Source of the DNA: Siphonodentalium dalli
Lineage: Eukaryota > Mollusca > Scaphopoda > Gadilida > Siphonodentaliidae
Direction of reading: 5' to 3'
DNA: 64,000 nucleotides
Assembly (NCBI GenBank): GCA_032622095.1
Contig: CP136062.1
Location: 161,132,875 to 161,196,874, forward strand
The notes beneath the pieces were generated by a model that had not been told where the DNA came from, did not search any database, and saw only the letters and a list, made by a program, of their open reading frames with translations. Both the position numbers and the translations under genes were made by a program. Positions 1 through 10,379 of the stretch are shown in pieces. The first letter of the stretch is position 1. Every line of letters starts with the position of its first letter.

Positions 1-1655
1 AAAAATCGGGTTCGTCCGCACATTTATTACAGAGTTATGGCCCTTTGAATTTTCAGCTCGTTAGCACGATAACTTCAACAAACGTTATCCAATTTGATTG
101 AAATTTGGTATATAGGTGTCTCCCAAGAATATCTCGGATGAGTTCGAAAACCGGCCTGGTCCGATAAAATTTGATAGAGTTATGGTCCTTAATTAGTCAT
201 TTTTCACGAATTTTCAGCTCGTTAGCGCGATAACTTCAACAAACGTTATCCGATTTGATTGAAATTTGGTATATAGGTGTCTCCCAAGAATATCTCGTAT
301 GAGTTCGAAAACCGGCCTCGTCCGATATAATTTGATAGAGTTATGGCCCTTAATTAGTCATTTTTCACGAATTTTCAGCTCGTTAGCGCGATAACTTCAA
401 CAAACGTTATCCGATTTGATTGAAATTTGGTATATAGGTGTCTCCCAAGAATATCTCGGATGAGTTCGAAAACCGGCCTGGTCCGATAAAATTTGATAGA
501 GTTATGGCCCTTAATTAGTCATTTTTCACGAATTTTCAGCTCGTTAGCGCGATAACTTCAACAAACGTTATCCGATTTGATTGAAATTTGGTATATAGGT
601 GTCTCCCAAGAATATCTCGGTCGAGTTCGAAAACCGGCCAGGTCCGATAAAATTTGATAGAGTTGTGGCCCTTAATTAGTCATTTTTCACAAATTTTCAG
701 CTTGTTAGCGAGATAACTTCAACAAACGTTATCCGATTTGATTGAAATTTGGTATATAGGTGTCTCCCAAGAATATCTCGGACGAGTTCGAAAACCGGCC
801 TGGTCCGATAAAATTTGATAGAGTTATGGCCCTTAATTAGTCATTTTTTCAAAAAATTTCAGCTTGTTAGCGCGATAACTTCAACAAACGTTATCCGATT
901 TGATTGAAATTTGGTATATAGGTGTCTCCCAAGAATATCTCGGTCGAGTTCGAAAACCGGCCAGGTCCGATAAAATTTGATAGAGTTATGGCCCTTAATT
1001 AGTCATTTTTCACGAATTTTCAGCTTGTTAGCGAGATAACTTCAACAAACGTTATCCGATTTGATTGAAATTTGGTATATAGGTGTCTCCCAAGAATATC
1101 TCGGACGAATTCGAAAACCGGCCTGGTCCGATAAAATTTGATAGAGTTATGGCCCTTAATTAGTCATTTTTTCACAAATTTTCAGCTCGTTAGCGCGATA
1201 ATTTAACAAACATCATCCTATTTGATTGAAATTTTGATATATAGGTGTCTCCCAAGAATACCTCGGACGAGTTAGAAAACCGGCCCAGTCCGATAAAATT
1301 TGATAGAGTTATGGTCCTTAAGTAGTCATTTTGTACGAATTTTTAGCTCGTTAGCGCGATAACTTCAACAAACGTCATCTGATTCAACTAAAATTTGGTA
1401 TATAAGTGTCTTCCAATAATATCCTGGACGAGTTCGAAAAACAGCCTGGCCCAATAAAATTTGATAGAGTTATGGCCCTTAATTAGTCATTTTTCGTGAA
1501 TTTTTAGCTCGTTAGCGCGATAACTTCAACAAACGTCCTCCGATTTGTTTAAAATTTGGAATAGACATACTTGCCAAGAATATTTCGGACGAGTTCGAAA
1601 ACCAGCCTGGCCCGATAAAATTTGATGGAGTTATGGCCCTTAATTAGTTATTTTT
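1..1655. repeat. 161-bp satellite array, about 10 copies
   Basis: The marker GTTAGC recurs at 60, 221, 382, 543, 704, 866, 1027, 1189, 1350 and 1511, giving a period of 161-162 bp. Units share CAACAAACGTTATCCGATTT, TTTGGTATATAGGTGTCTCC and AGAGTTATGGCCCTTAATTA. The first eight units are very similar and the last two are more diverged, so the array is older at its right edge. It runs off the left end of the window. I see no coding potential. Confidence 0.95.
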
Positions 1656-1760
1656 CGATTTTACCTATTAATTAGTCTACCGATACTGATGCACACCAAT
1701 TGGCGGTAGCCACCGAAAACGAGACACAGCATCTCTGATGCCACCTCTTGTTTATTTTTT

Positions 1761-1804
1761 AGTGCCGATTTTACAGACTGTAAATTAGGCACTGAAAGGG
1801 TTAA
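1761..1804. mobile_element. Right end of a TTAA/CCCTTT (beta-type) element
   Basis: The sequence ending GGCACTGAAAGGGTTAA is the reverse complement of the left end seen at 30092 (TTAACCCTTTCAGTGCC), including the CAGACTGTAAAT block. The left part is not recognisable; 1656-1760 shows nothing else I can name. The TTAA lies in the GGTTAAC of the first unit of the next tandem array, so the element probably inserted there. Confidence 0.6.
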
Positions 1805-2785
1805 TGCAGATGACACTAAGACACAATCGGTGTGGGCCTTAGGTGCGTACACACCACAACTCATGTCTGATAGTGTTACATGATACTCAGAAGGTCTGGT
1901 GCATGGTTAACGCAGATGACGTTAAGACACAATCGGTGTGGGACCTTGGATGCGAGCATATCGCAGCTCATATATAAGAGCGTTACATGATACTCAGGAG
2001 GTCTGGTGCATGATTAACGAGGATGACGTTAAGACACAATCGGTGTGGGGCCTTGGATGCGAGCATATCGCAGCTAATATATAAGAGCGTTACATGATAC
2101 TCAGGAGATTTGGTGCATGGATTAACATGGATGATGTTAAGACACAATCGGTGTGGGGCCTTGGTTGCGAGCATATTGCAGCTCATATATAAGAGCGTTA
2201 CATGATAATCAGGAGGTCTGGTGCATAGATTAACACGGATGATGTTAAGACACAATCGGTGTGTTGCTGTGGAACCCTGGGTGCGAGCACATCGCAGCTC
2301 ATATATAAGAGTTTTAAATGATACTCAGGAGGTCTGGTGCATGGTTAACGCAGATGACGTTAAGATGCAATCGGTGTGGGACCTTGGATGTGAGCACAAT
2401 GAAACTCATGTATAAGAGGGTTACATCGTTACATGATACTCAGGAGGTATGGTGCATGGTTAACGCGGATGACACAATCAGTGTGAGACCTTGGATGCGA
2501 GCATACCACAGCTCATAAGAGCGTTACATGATACTCAGGAGGTCTGGTGCATGGTTAATGCAGATGACGTTAAGAGACAATCGGTGTGGGACCGTGGATG
2601 CGAGCACAATGCAACTCATGTATAAGAGCGTTACACATGAGTTGCATTGTGCTCGCATTCCAGATACTCAGGAGGTCTGGTGCATGGTTAACGCAGATGA
2701 CGTTAAGACACAATCGGTGTGGGACCTTGGGTATGAGCACAATGCAACTCATATATAAGAGCGTTACATGCTACTCAGGATGTCT
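1805..2785. repeat. Tandem array, period about 107 bp, 9 units
   Basis: CAATCGGTGTG recurs at about 1823, 1930, 2037, 2145, 2252, 2367, 2473, 2579 and 2715. Units carry TTAACGCAGATGACGTTAAG, GCTCATATATAAGAGCG and GATACTCAGGAGGTCTGGTG. Small indels change the spacing from 102 to 136 bp. Short ORFs here are by-products of the periodicity. Confidence 0.93.
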
Positions 2786-3151
2786 GGTGATCAACGTTCT
2801 CACACATAATCAAAGTATTGATGGGATTTTGCAGACTAATATATCAGTATTAAACACATCACCAGACAATGGTATTTAATAGCATCTGCTTCTGGACATC
2901 ATCGCAATTTGTCCCTGTCCGGATTTGACAATTTATCTCCATCTTTTATGGGTTATAAGACAGGTTCCGAAGATATTTTAGTGGCATTGATGGGGCGATT
3001 AGTGTCCAGTTTAGATTTCCATAGGAATCTGCAGAAATCTATTTATATATGAGGTCATGGACCAGTCTAGGTGCTAATGGCAGAAGTCTGATAACTTCTG
3101 GACATCTTCGATATTGGTCCTGTCCAGTAGTTGACAATTTTTCTCCATCTT
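2786..3151. other. Unique-looking stretch with a diverged local duplication
   Basis: The block around 2889-2955 (TTCTGGACATC, CCTGTCC, TTGACAATTT, TCTCCATCTTTTA) is repeated at 3088-3154. The second copy is interrupted by the TTAA element that starts at 3152, and the first copy shows the uninterrupted site. Nothing else is recognised. Confidence 0.6.
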
Positions 3152-3422
3152 TTAACACTTCCATGACTTGAGCTTCCTGAAATTTGGCGAAAACCCTGTG
3201 CCAATGCATTCTCTTATATATGCGAGTCTCCATATGGAGCCTTGCATATATAAGAGAATACATTGGCCTAACAATATTTACCTTGACCTTGTAAGTCAGT
3301 GAATTATCTTTATATATATATATGAGGCTCCCTATGGGGAAACTCGCATATATAAGAGAATGCACTGGCACAGAGTCTTCAATGCTGCACCAGTGCAGCT
3401 CCCATCATGAATCCCCCATTAA
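3152..3422. mobile_element. TTAA-bounded gamma-type piggyBac-like MITE
   Basis: It starts TTAACACTTCCATGACTTGAGC and ends in a degraded CTCCCATCATGAA-TTAA. Inside are two copies of the shared hairpin (CCAATGCATTCTC... and its mirror) around an AATATTTACCTTGACCTTG spacer. The ends differ from each other (GCTTCCTGAAATTT on one side, GCTGCACCAG on the other), as in other gamma copies. Confidence 0.7.
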
Positions 3423-3865
3423 AGTGATAAAGGCTGGATAATGCCTCACCTCAAGTTTTAAACTGATTTACATGGGGGTATTCCGTAGGTGACATTACAT
3501 GCAGTGAGTGATTAAAAAAGTCACACCCTGAAATGAAACGATGTGAGTTAGAAGCATTAATGTGATATATTCTGAGCGATATGGGGTAGGTTTAATTTAC
3601 TCATAAAATTACAACTTGATCAATAAAAAAATTATAATTTTGTCTGAAATGGCCATCTGTTGGCAATTTTCCAACTTTAGGATGTTTTAGGTTGGAAATT
3701 TCCAACCAGTTGGAAAGCTTGAGGTGCGGTTGGTTCATGGAGGAGGAGTATACAATTGGAAAGTTCAAGGTGGACACCTCCCTACCCCGTCCCTGTCCGG
3801 CACCCTTGAGAAAGGGTTCACCTCTAGATTGTGTATCTCTTTAAAGGGTTAAAGAATTAGTTTCC
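3423..3865. other. No gene seen; holds an old repeat fragment
   Basis: The segment 3650-3785 (GGAAATTTCCAACCAG, GGAGGAGGAGTATACAATTG, TTCAAGGTGGA) resembles the two sequences that flank the large insertion at 9617-17086. It therefore gives an uninterrupted relative of that insertion site. The remainder is unremarkable AT-rich sequence. Confidence 0.5.
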
Positions 3866-4246
3866 CAGATTAATTGGCAGTGAGTTGTGTCTCAGAACCT
3901 ATCCACAAGTCTTGATCCCCGCTTTCATAGCTGTTAGAGTTGATAACTGTGATTGGTTGTTAAAGTGACACTAAAAATGAACAATGCGCCACAAATCCCC
4001 GGATAATAAAATATTGTGGATGATGTGCTTCGCTGTGCAGAATCTCAATTTATTGCAATCGATGTCATGATTTCTCCTAAAAAAATCATGTAAAATTCGT
4101 GATTAGACTCCATTCTGATCTGAGAAATCATAAATCAAGACAATTTATGACAATTAATATGTCATGGTCTCTCGCAGAAATCACCTCAAATATGAGATTA
4201 GTTCCGTCACTTTCTTAGACTCACAAGAATCACATACATGTATAAT
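3866..4246 (+). repeat. Dispersed repeat D, copy 1
   Basis: It shares TGAGTTGTG, CATAGCTGTTAGA, AGTGACACTAAAA and AATGCGCCACAAATCC with copies at 18700-18880 and 19490-20072. It also shares the downstream CTTCGCTGTGCAGAAT and TTTATTGCAAT block with the latter. The class is unknown and no coding capacity is visible. Confidence 0.7.
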
Positions 4247-4623
4247 CAAGTCTGAGTTTAGTGTGACTGTCATTTGCAGAAGGAGGTCCCCAGAGGGTTA
4301 ATTTAGTGACACTATCCCGTACAGCGGGCTAGTGTCACCAAATTCACCCTCTTGGGACCTCATTCTGCATGGCCTCATCTGCTATGCGATACAGACTCAG
4401 AATGAATTTCCCAAATGGTGAATATTGTGATGTACACCCATTTGGAACCTCGTGTCATCTGCCAATTTGGGGATATAGATAAACTAAACTAAAAAAGAAA
4501 TAGAATCTATGTGAAGAAGTTTCTATAGAAATTTGATAATAATGAAACTTTGCAGAGAAGATGAGGCCTAAGCAGAATGCGGTCCCCATAGGGTGAATTT
4601 AGTGATGCTATCCCGCTATGCAC
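4247..4623. mobile_element. hAT-like foldback element, right side truncated
   Basis: The left end CAAGTCTGAGTTTAGTGTG is followed by the family hairpin (GGTCCCCAGAGGGT ... mirror ... GACCTCATTCTGC). A spacer with GGGGATATAG and AAGAAATAGAATC follows, then the second hairpin begins and stops at about 4620. It is the same subfamily as 36930 and 39571. Confidence 0.75.
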
Positions 4624-4701
4624 TCACAATCACCTATTAGCTTTAATTTTATTAACACTTTGCCAAGCGTTCCCGAGAGTATTAAATCTTGTCACTTGGT
4701 G

Positions 4702-5550
4702 TTAACCCTTTCATGATGGGAGCTGAGCTGGTGCAACATGAAAGACCCTGCAAGTTTGGAGTTTGGGATGATACCCGGGAAGATTTGAAAGGGCCATCGG
4801 CCCTCTCCTACAACCCACTTTTGAATGCTGTAATTCTGCTGATGAGCGTTTGTAGGATTTGTGAGTTTGTGATTAGATTTATATCTACCCATGCACAGTA
4901 GGTGTTTGCCTACTGTGCATGGGGTGGATGCCACCGCAGCAAGAAGCAATTTAGCCCCCCCATTCCGAACCCGGACCGGCGATGAAGACTTACCTTGTTT
5001 TCTTTGTGAGTTTTGTGCGTTGATATATATATCATTTAATGCTTGCATGGACTCCAGTTGCCTTAGTCTGTTGATTCCGGGCTTGTACTGCGGGCTCAAC
5101 GCTATAGGAAGAGGGTGCAATATGCCAGCCGGTTGACTTAAGGTCGGTCGGGGCTCCTCAACTCTTGATGGTGCAATGCCTGCCATCCACTCCTGTGCGA
5201 GTGTCAGAAAACATTGACCTGGTTGTGACCCTGTGCCCATGCATTCTCTTATATATGTGAGTCGACCACAGGTCGCCTAGCATATATAACAGAATGCATT
5301 GGTCTAACAATTCTTTATCATTTTTTCTTACATTCTATAACAATTTTTATCATTTTTTATCTTTTTTCATCATTTTACTTACATTCTTTATCAATTATTA
5401 TTTTATTTTTTTTCATTTTACTTATATTTTTTAACAATTATAAAAAATAATATATAATTTGTTGGGCCATTGCATTCTCTTATATATGCGAGGCAACCTA
5501 TGGTCGACTCGCATTTATAAGAGAATGCATTGCCACAGAGTCTTTAACAA
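4702..5550. mobile_element. Gamma-type TTAA element split by an insertion
   Basis: The left end TTAACCCTTTCATGATGGGAGC runs to 4750. The element resumes at 5227 with GACCCTGTGCC and two copies of the CATTCTCTTATATATG hairpin, separated by an AT-rich, TTTTATCATTTTT-rich spacer. Its right terminus has decayed. The interruption is the 476-bp insertion described separately. Confidence 0.7.
4751..5226 (+). mobile_element. Dispersed repeat F, copy 1, flanked by a 7-bp duplication
   Basis: This segment is bounded by GACCCTG on both sides (4744-4750 and 5227-5233). Removing it restores a normal gamma element, so it inserted there. A related, longer copy lies at 32228-33030; shared blocks include GTTTGGAGTTTGGGATGAT, CCGGCGATGAAGACTTACC and CTCAACTCTTGATGGTGC. 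This copy has only one GGCCCTCTCCTACAACCCAC unit, whereas the other copy has ten. The class is not assigned: it could be a short retroposon or a solo terminal repeat. Confidence 0.7.
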
Positions 5551-5855
5551 TGATGTCATGGACATAATGTTCAACTGCAAGACAAGTCAAAAGGTACGCC
5601 CCATCCCACGTCTGGATCAGACTTTAATTTTTCGTTTATAAACAACAAATGATAAAATTGTTTTGATGGAATATTTAACAAATGTTCCAGGAACAAATTT
5701 AAATGGCATGCATTAGACATGAACATTGTTGGGTGTAATGTCACTCATGGTACAGGGGTGGTAATCACAGTAATAACATGAGTTTCTCTGGCATTATGGT
5801 TCTATTAGCAGTCCTTCAGATATGATTAACAGCCCACCTTTCCTATGTTGGGCTG
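5551..5855. other. No feature seen
   Basis: AT-rich sequence with no recognisable repeat, splice-flanked ORF or palindrome. Confidence 0.4.
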
Positions 5856-6124
5856 TTAAACCTTCATGACAGGCGCCACGCTGTGGAGAATTAAAGATTC
5901 TGTGCCAGTGCATTTTCTTATATATGTGAGTCTGGCATAAGGAGTCTCAAATTTATAAGAGAATGCACTGGCTTACATGGTCAAAGTAAATATTGTTAGG
6001 CCAATGTATTCTATTATATATGTGAGGTTCCCTATGGGAGACTCGCATATATATATATGAGAATGCATTGGCACATGGTTTTCGCAAAATTTCAGGAAGC
6101 TCGATCCAGTCATGTAAGGGTTAA
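5856..6124. mobile_element. Complete gamma-type piggyBac-like MITE
   Basis: TTAA is present at 5856-5859 and 6121-6124. Inside are TTCATGACAGGCGCC, two shared hairpins, GGTCAAAGTAAATATTGTTAG between them, and GCAAAATTTCAGGAAGCTC near the right end. It is 269 bp and noncoding. Confidence 0.8.
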
Positions 6125-6378
6125 TCTGTTGGGCCACTAATATACCGTAATGCCCTCCAAAATCATGTTATTGTTAAATTAGCCATCTTCAACTTTATGC
6201 AAAAACGCTCCTAATTACCATATCAGGATAATTCTAACAAGGAATGCCCATTATTGTTACATGCTGCAGAAAAATCAGGGCCATTTATTTCTTTCTGAGG
6301 CAATAAACTCTCTAATTTTTTATGTAAAAGCAAGAGGTCTAAACATTATGATTTGCTCCAACATTGAGTATCACCTCA
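6125..6378. other. No feature seen
   Basis: AT-rich spacer without a recognisable repeat. Confidence 0.35.
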
Positions 6379-7084
6379 GTGCATTTCAGACCTTGTCACC
6401 TTTTTTATCAAACTTGAACAAGTGTCATATATATACAAACCTGGAAATTGTGTATCTGACATTTGCAAAATATTAGGGCCCCTGGGGATGAATTTAGTGA
6501 CGCTATCGTGCATGACCAGCTAGCTTCACCAAATTCACCCTCTGGGAACCTCATTATGCTGAGAACTCAACTGCTATGGGGAACCTACGGGTAGTGCCCT
6601 AAATAATCGGCTCCTTAACCACTGCAGAATTATGTGTAACTTTTCAAGATTTAGTCGGAAATATGGCTTGTTGCCATTCATTGGAAAGCTCTCGTCGAGA
6701 GCTTTCCGATGAATGGCAACAAGCCATATTTCCGACTAATTAAATCCTGAAAAGTTACCCATAATTCTGCTTTGGTTAACGAGTCAATTATTTAGGACAT
6801 TACTGTAGGATCAGATATAAGTTCCCCAATTGAAGTTAACCCATTATATATATATATATATAGTCACCTCGATTATGCATTTTTATCTTCTGCAAATTAG
6901 GGGATATAGAAACTGAACACAAGAGAAAAAGTAACTAAAAACAATGTTAATTTGAGACTATAGATACTTCCCAGAAGATGAGGACTAAGCAGAATGAGGT
7001 CACCAGAGGGTGAATTTGGTGATGCTAGCTTACTGTGTGGGATTTGTTCAAGTTTGTAAAATAAGTTGACGGTCTCAAATGCAC
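6379..7084. mobile_element. hAT-like foldback element, long-armed variant
   Basis: The outer arms match as inverted repeats: GTGCATTTCAGACC and TCAAACTTGAACAA at left, TTGTTCAAGTTTG and GGTCTCAAATGCAC at right. Inside are the family blocks TTCACCCTCTGGGAACCTC, GGGGATATAGAAACTGAAC and ATAGATACTTCCCAGAAG. A mariner-like MITE (6586-6807) interrupts it at a TA within GGGAACC-TA-GGATCAG. Uninterrupted relatives at 21158 and 47698 read GAGACCTAGGATCAGATT. Confidence 0.8.
6586..6807. mobile_element. Palindromic mariner-like MITE (TA target)
   Basis: The two arms are almost perfect inverted repeats: GGAAATATGGCTTGTTGCC, then GGAAAGCTCTC meeting GAGAGCTTTCC, then the mirror. It is bounded by TA, and the host sequence around it is known from other copies, so the TA duplication is directly supported. 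Its left end is altered to TACGGGTAGTGCCC. It is noncoding. Confidence 0.9.
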
Positions 7085-7159
7085 TTGAACGTGTTAAACA
7101 ATTTACCAATCTCTCCCAGAGTGCACCCGTCATGCTTCCTTTCTGGGTACTAGTCTGTA

Positions 7160-7700
7160 GTTTTTAGCTCACCTGAGACGAAGTCTCCGGTGGAGCTATA
7201 GTCATCACTCCTCGTCCATCCATCCATCCGTCCGTCCATCCGTCCGTCAACAATTCTTTGAACATCTTCTTCTGAAGTTCCATTGGACCGAGTTGGTTCA
7301 TATTTGGTGTGGATGTTTCCTAGGTGACTCTCATTCAGATTTGTTCAAATGAGGTCACTGGGTCAATTAGTTGCGAAAGCAGGGCCACAACTCTATTCCT
7401 TGATAGTAGTTCTTAGAACGACTTCTTTTCCAGAACCATAAGGCCTAATGGGTTCATATTTGGTGTGGATGTTCCCTAGGTGACTCACATTCAGATTTGT
7501 TCAAATGAGGTCACCAGGTTGATTAGTTGAGAAACCAGGACCATAACTCTTTCCCTCCATAGTAATTCTTTTAAACATATTCTCAAATACCATCAGGACA
7601 AATGGGTTCATATTTGGTATGAAGGATCCTTGGTTGACTGGGGTTCAGATTTGTTCAAATGAGGTCACTGGGTCAAATGTGGGTGGGGCCAGGGACATAA
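7160..7700 (+). repeat. Diverged tandem repeat, period about 155 bp, with TAGCTCACCTGAG start
   Basis: It begins TTTTTAGCTCACCTGAGACG and a (CCAT/CCGT)n tract. At least three diverged units follow with GGTTCATATTTGGTGTGGAT, TTCAGATTTGTTCAAATGAG and GGGCCACAACTC-type blocks. Similar units resume at 8883-9385 after an unrelated stretch and two hAT-like copies, so the original array has been split. Confidence 0.75.
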
Positions 7701-8155
7701 CTCCAAAAAAAAAAAATTCAGATTAAACTCTTTAACCAAAAAAGAAAAGAATAGAAAAGAAATGATATATTAAAAAATAAAAGAATATTTAAAAAAAACT
7801 GTGGAATTGTTTTTTTTATTAAAATTGTATTTAACTCCATGGTCAATTATATATATATATTGTTTAACATTTTTTGAAAATTGAAAAACTAATGCCATTA
7901 CATTTCTGAAGTTTGTGCCCCCTGGCCCTTCACTCAAGTGCACTGCTTCTGCCACCCTGGCCTGGTTCCAAAAATAAAATTTACTCAAATTCTTAACAGA
8001 ATCATTAATAAGAAGCATTTACTTTGGCTGTAACTGTATATATGCTGGGTATGCCAACACAATCATGTCAATCTTCATATGTTTATAAACATTCCTTGCA
8101 GATCTGCTAGAAGTCATTAATTCCCAATCGTTCATGTAATGTTCATATCAGGACT
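7701..8155. other. A/T-rich spacer, no gene
   Basis: It contains oligo-A runs and a short TATATA tract near 7850. I see no repeat family here. Confidence 0.4.
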
Positions 8156-8581
8156 AATGTCATTTGCAGAATGAGGTCCCCAGAGGGTGAATTTAGTGAT
8201 GCTATCCCGCACAGCGGCCTAGCATCACCAAATTCACCCTCTGGAGACCTCATTCTGCTTAGGCCTCATCTTCTGGGAAGTATCTATAGTATCAAATTAA
8301 CATTGTTGTTAGTTACATTTCCCTTCTAGGAAGTTTCTATATCCCCTAATTTGCAGAAGATAAATTCATAATTGAGGTGCCCAATGGGTGAACATCACCA
8401 ACTTCAACTGGGGAACTTCAATCTTATCCTAGGTCTGCCATAGCAGTTGGGGGGCCTTAGCAGAATGAGGTCCCCAGATGGTGAATTTAGTGATGCTAGC
8501 CCGCTGTGCAGGATAGCATCACTAAATTCACCCTCTGAGGACCTCATTCTGCAAATGACAGACACACTATTTCAAGGCTTT
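8156..8581. mobile_element. hAT-like foldback element, near complete
   Basis: It has two family hairpins (8163-8250 and 8462-8555) joined by the TCATCTTCTGGGAAGTATC ... GGTCTGCCATAGCAGTT spacer. The right end is CACTATTTCAAGGCTT. The left outermost TIR is missing; the element begins at GTCATTTGCAGAATGAGG. Confidence 0.8.
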
Positions 8582-8641
8582 ATTGTATAATACATTGTGT
8601 TGCTTGAGGCCAGACATGCACAATGTAGGAACAGACATGCT

Positions 8642-8882
8642 TTTAGTGATGCTATCCCGCACAGCGGGCTAGTATCACCAAATTCACCCTCTGGAGACCT
8701 CATTCTGCTTAGGCCTCATCTTCTGGGAAGTATCTATAGTATCAAATTTACATTGTTGTTAGTTAAATTTCCCTTCTAGGAAGTTTCTATATCCCCTAAT
8801 TTGCAGAAGATAAAATTCATAAATGAGGTGCCCAATGGGTGAATATCACCAACTTCTACTGGGGAACTTAAATCTTATCCTT
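8642..8882. mobile_element. Second, truncated copy of the preceding hAT-like element
   Basis: It repeats 8196-8440 with few changes (shared variants include GGAGACCTCATTCTGC and TTCTAGGAAGTTTC). It is therefore a local duplicate or a sister insertion truncated on both sides. Confidence 0.75.
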
Positions 8883-9385
8883 ATCAGATTTGTGAAAATG
8901 GGATCACAAAGTCAAATAAGGGCAGAGCAAGAGACTTAACTATTTCACTACATAGTAATTCTTAAAATATGTTTGCAAGAACTAGTTGGCTTATATAGAA
9001 TGGAATGTTCTTCCTTGACTGCAATTCAGATTTTTTTAACTGGGGTCACCTGGTCAAATAGGGGCCAAGCGAAGGACAGTTTCCCTCTTAATATGCTTCC
9101 TTCACAAGGACCATCAGGTCTATTTTACTGATATTTATGATATGTATGAAGGGTTCTTTGGTGTCTGGGATTCAAATTTATTCAGATGGGGTCACCAGGT
9201 TAAATAGGGTGGGACCAGGGACATAACTACATGTATATGTCTCTATAGTAATTCTTAAAATGTCTTCTCAAGAGAGTTTGGACTATTTAGCTTACATATA
9301 GTATGGAGGAATCAGGAGGATTCTTTAGTGACTGAGATTCAGATTTGTTAAAATGAGGTCAACCTGTCAAGAAATGGCAGGCTAT
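8883..9385 (+). repeat. Continuation of the ~155-bp tandem repeat
   Basis: About three decayed units are present with TTCAGATTTGTTAAAATGAG, GGGACCAGGGACATAACT and AGTAATTCTTAAAATG. The order and strand match 7160-7700. Confidence 0.6.
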
Positions 9386-9616
9386 GGGGAGTTAACACTT
9401 TTGTGTCTAATAAAATCATCGAAATACCAAATTCATTAAAACATCTACCTTGGAACCACCTGACTGATTGGTCTGACATACATGTATTGTGTTTTGGGTC
9501 CATGAATAATTGGGCTTCAAACATATCTAAATGGTTTTAGAAAAAGGTGCTTGTGAAATAGGAAATTTCCAACAATTGAGAAAGTTTGAGGTGTCGGTTG
9601 TGAAATTCCAACCTAA
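9386..9616. other. Left flank of the large insertion
   Basis: GGAAATTTCCAACAATTGAG and GTTTGAGGTGTCGGTTG match 3690-3740. The right flank at 17087-17190 (GGAGGAGGGGGGTGATCAG, TTTCAAGGTGGA) matches 3738-3780. The two flanks thus look like one old repeat split by the insertion. Confidence 0.5.
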
Positions 9617-10012
9617 CCCTTACATTTTCGCAGTGTACTTACAGTGTACTTACAGTGTACTTGCAGTGTAGAGAGATAAGCTCTATACAGTGTACACTGC
9701 AGCCGAGGTGTAGGAGATGGCAGTGTGCTTACAGTGTACATGCAGTGTACTTACAGTGTACCTGAGGTGTACTTGCAGTGTGTTTCAAATATTTAAATGA
9801 GCTATGGGAGTGTACCTACAGTGTACCTACAGTGTAGATGCAGTGTAGAGAATGGCAGTGTGGCTGCAGTGTAGATGCAGTGTAGAGAATGGCAGTGTGT
9901 CTGCAGTGTACTTACAGTGTGGCTACAGTGTGGGGGTGGCAGTGTATTTGCAGTGTGCTTACAGTGTAGTTGCAGTGTAGATACTGGCAGTGTATATGCA
10001 GTGTAGTTATAT
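9617..10012. repeat. Subterminal CAGTGTA repeat array (left)
   Basis: More than 25 copies of CAGTGTA(C/G), mostly direct and spaced about 10-12 bp apart, with occasional palindromic CAGTGTACACTG. This pattern is typical of transposase-binding subterminal arrays; that function is an inference. Confidence 0.8.
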
Positions 10013-10379
10013 GGGCGAGGGAGTAGTGAAGATGGAGATGCTTTTAACCATTCAGATAAATTTTATTTTTGAATCAATATTGCAACGAGATAATCATCAA
10101 CAATACATTTTATCAGAATAGGGAAGGCTCTAAGTACTAATTCAAGAAAACATTGAGGCTTCATCTTTTAAATTGTTGTCTGTGCCTCTCTGTGCAAGAC
10201 ATTTTGTGATAAAAATTTGCAAAGATGTAGCATGTTGTGATGTAGCAGGTTGTGATAGGAATTTTCAGACTAAAATTTGTTGGGAATAATCAGAATATTT
10301 GCAAAGAAAGCTATTCAATAGAGGAGTATTTAATATATTTAAAAAAAAAAATTATATAATAATCCCACTCCCCTTTAAC

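Noticed and set aside
3640-3700. CRISPR-like short repeats across the window
   Set aside because: Tandem units have no unique spacers of constant length and the genome is eukaryotic.
4692-5240. 182-codon minus-strand ORF
   Set aside because: It lies across a gamma MITE and the repeat F insertion; the frame is not kept in the second F copy.
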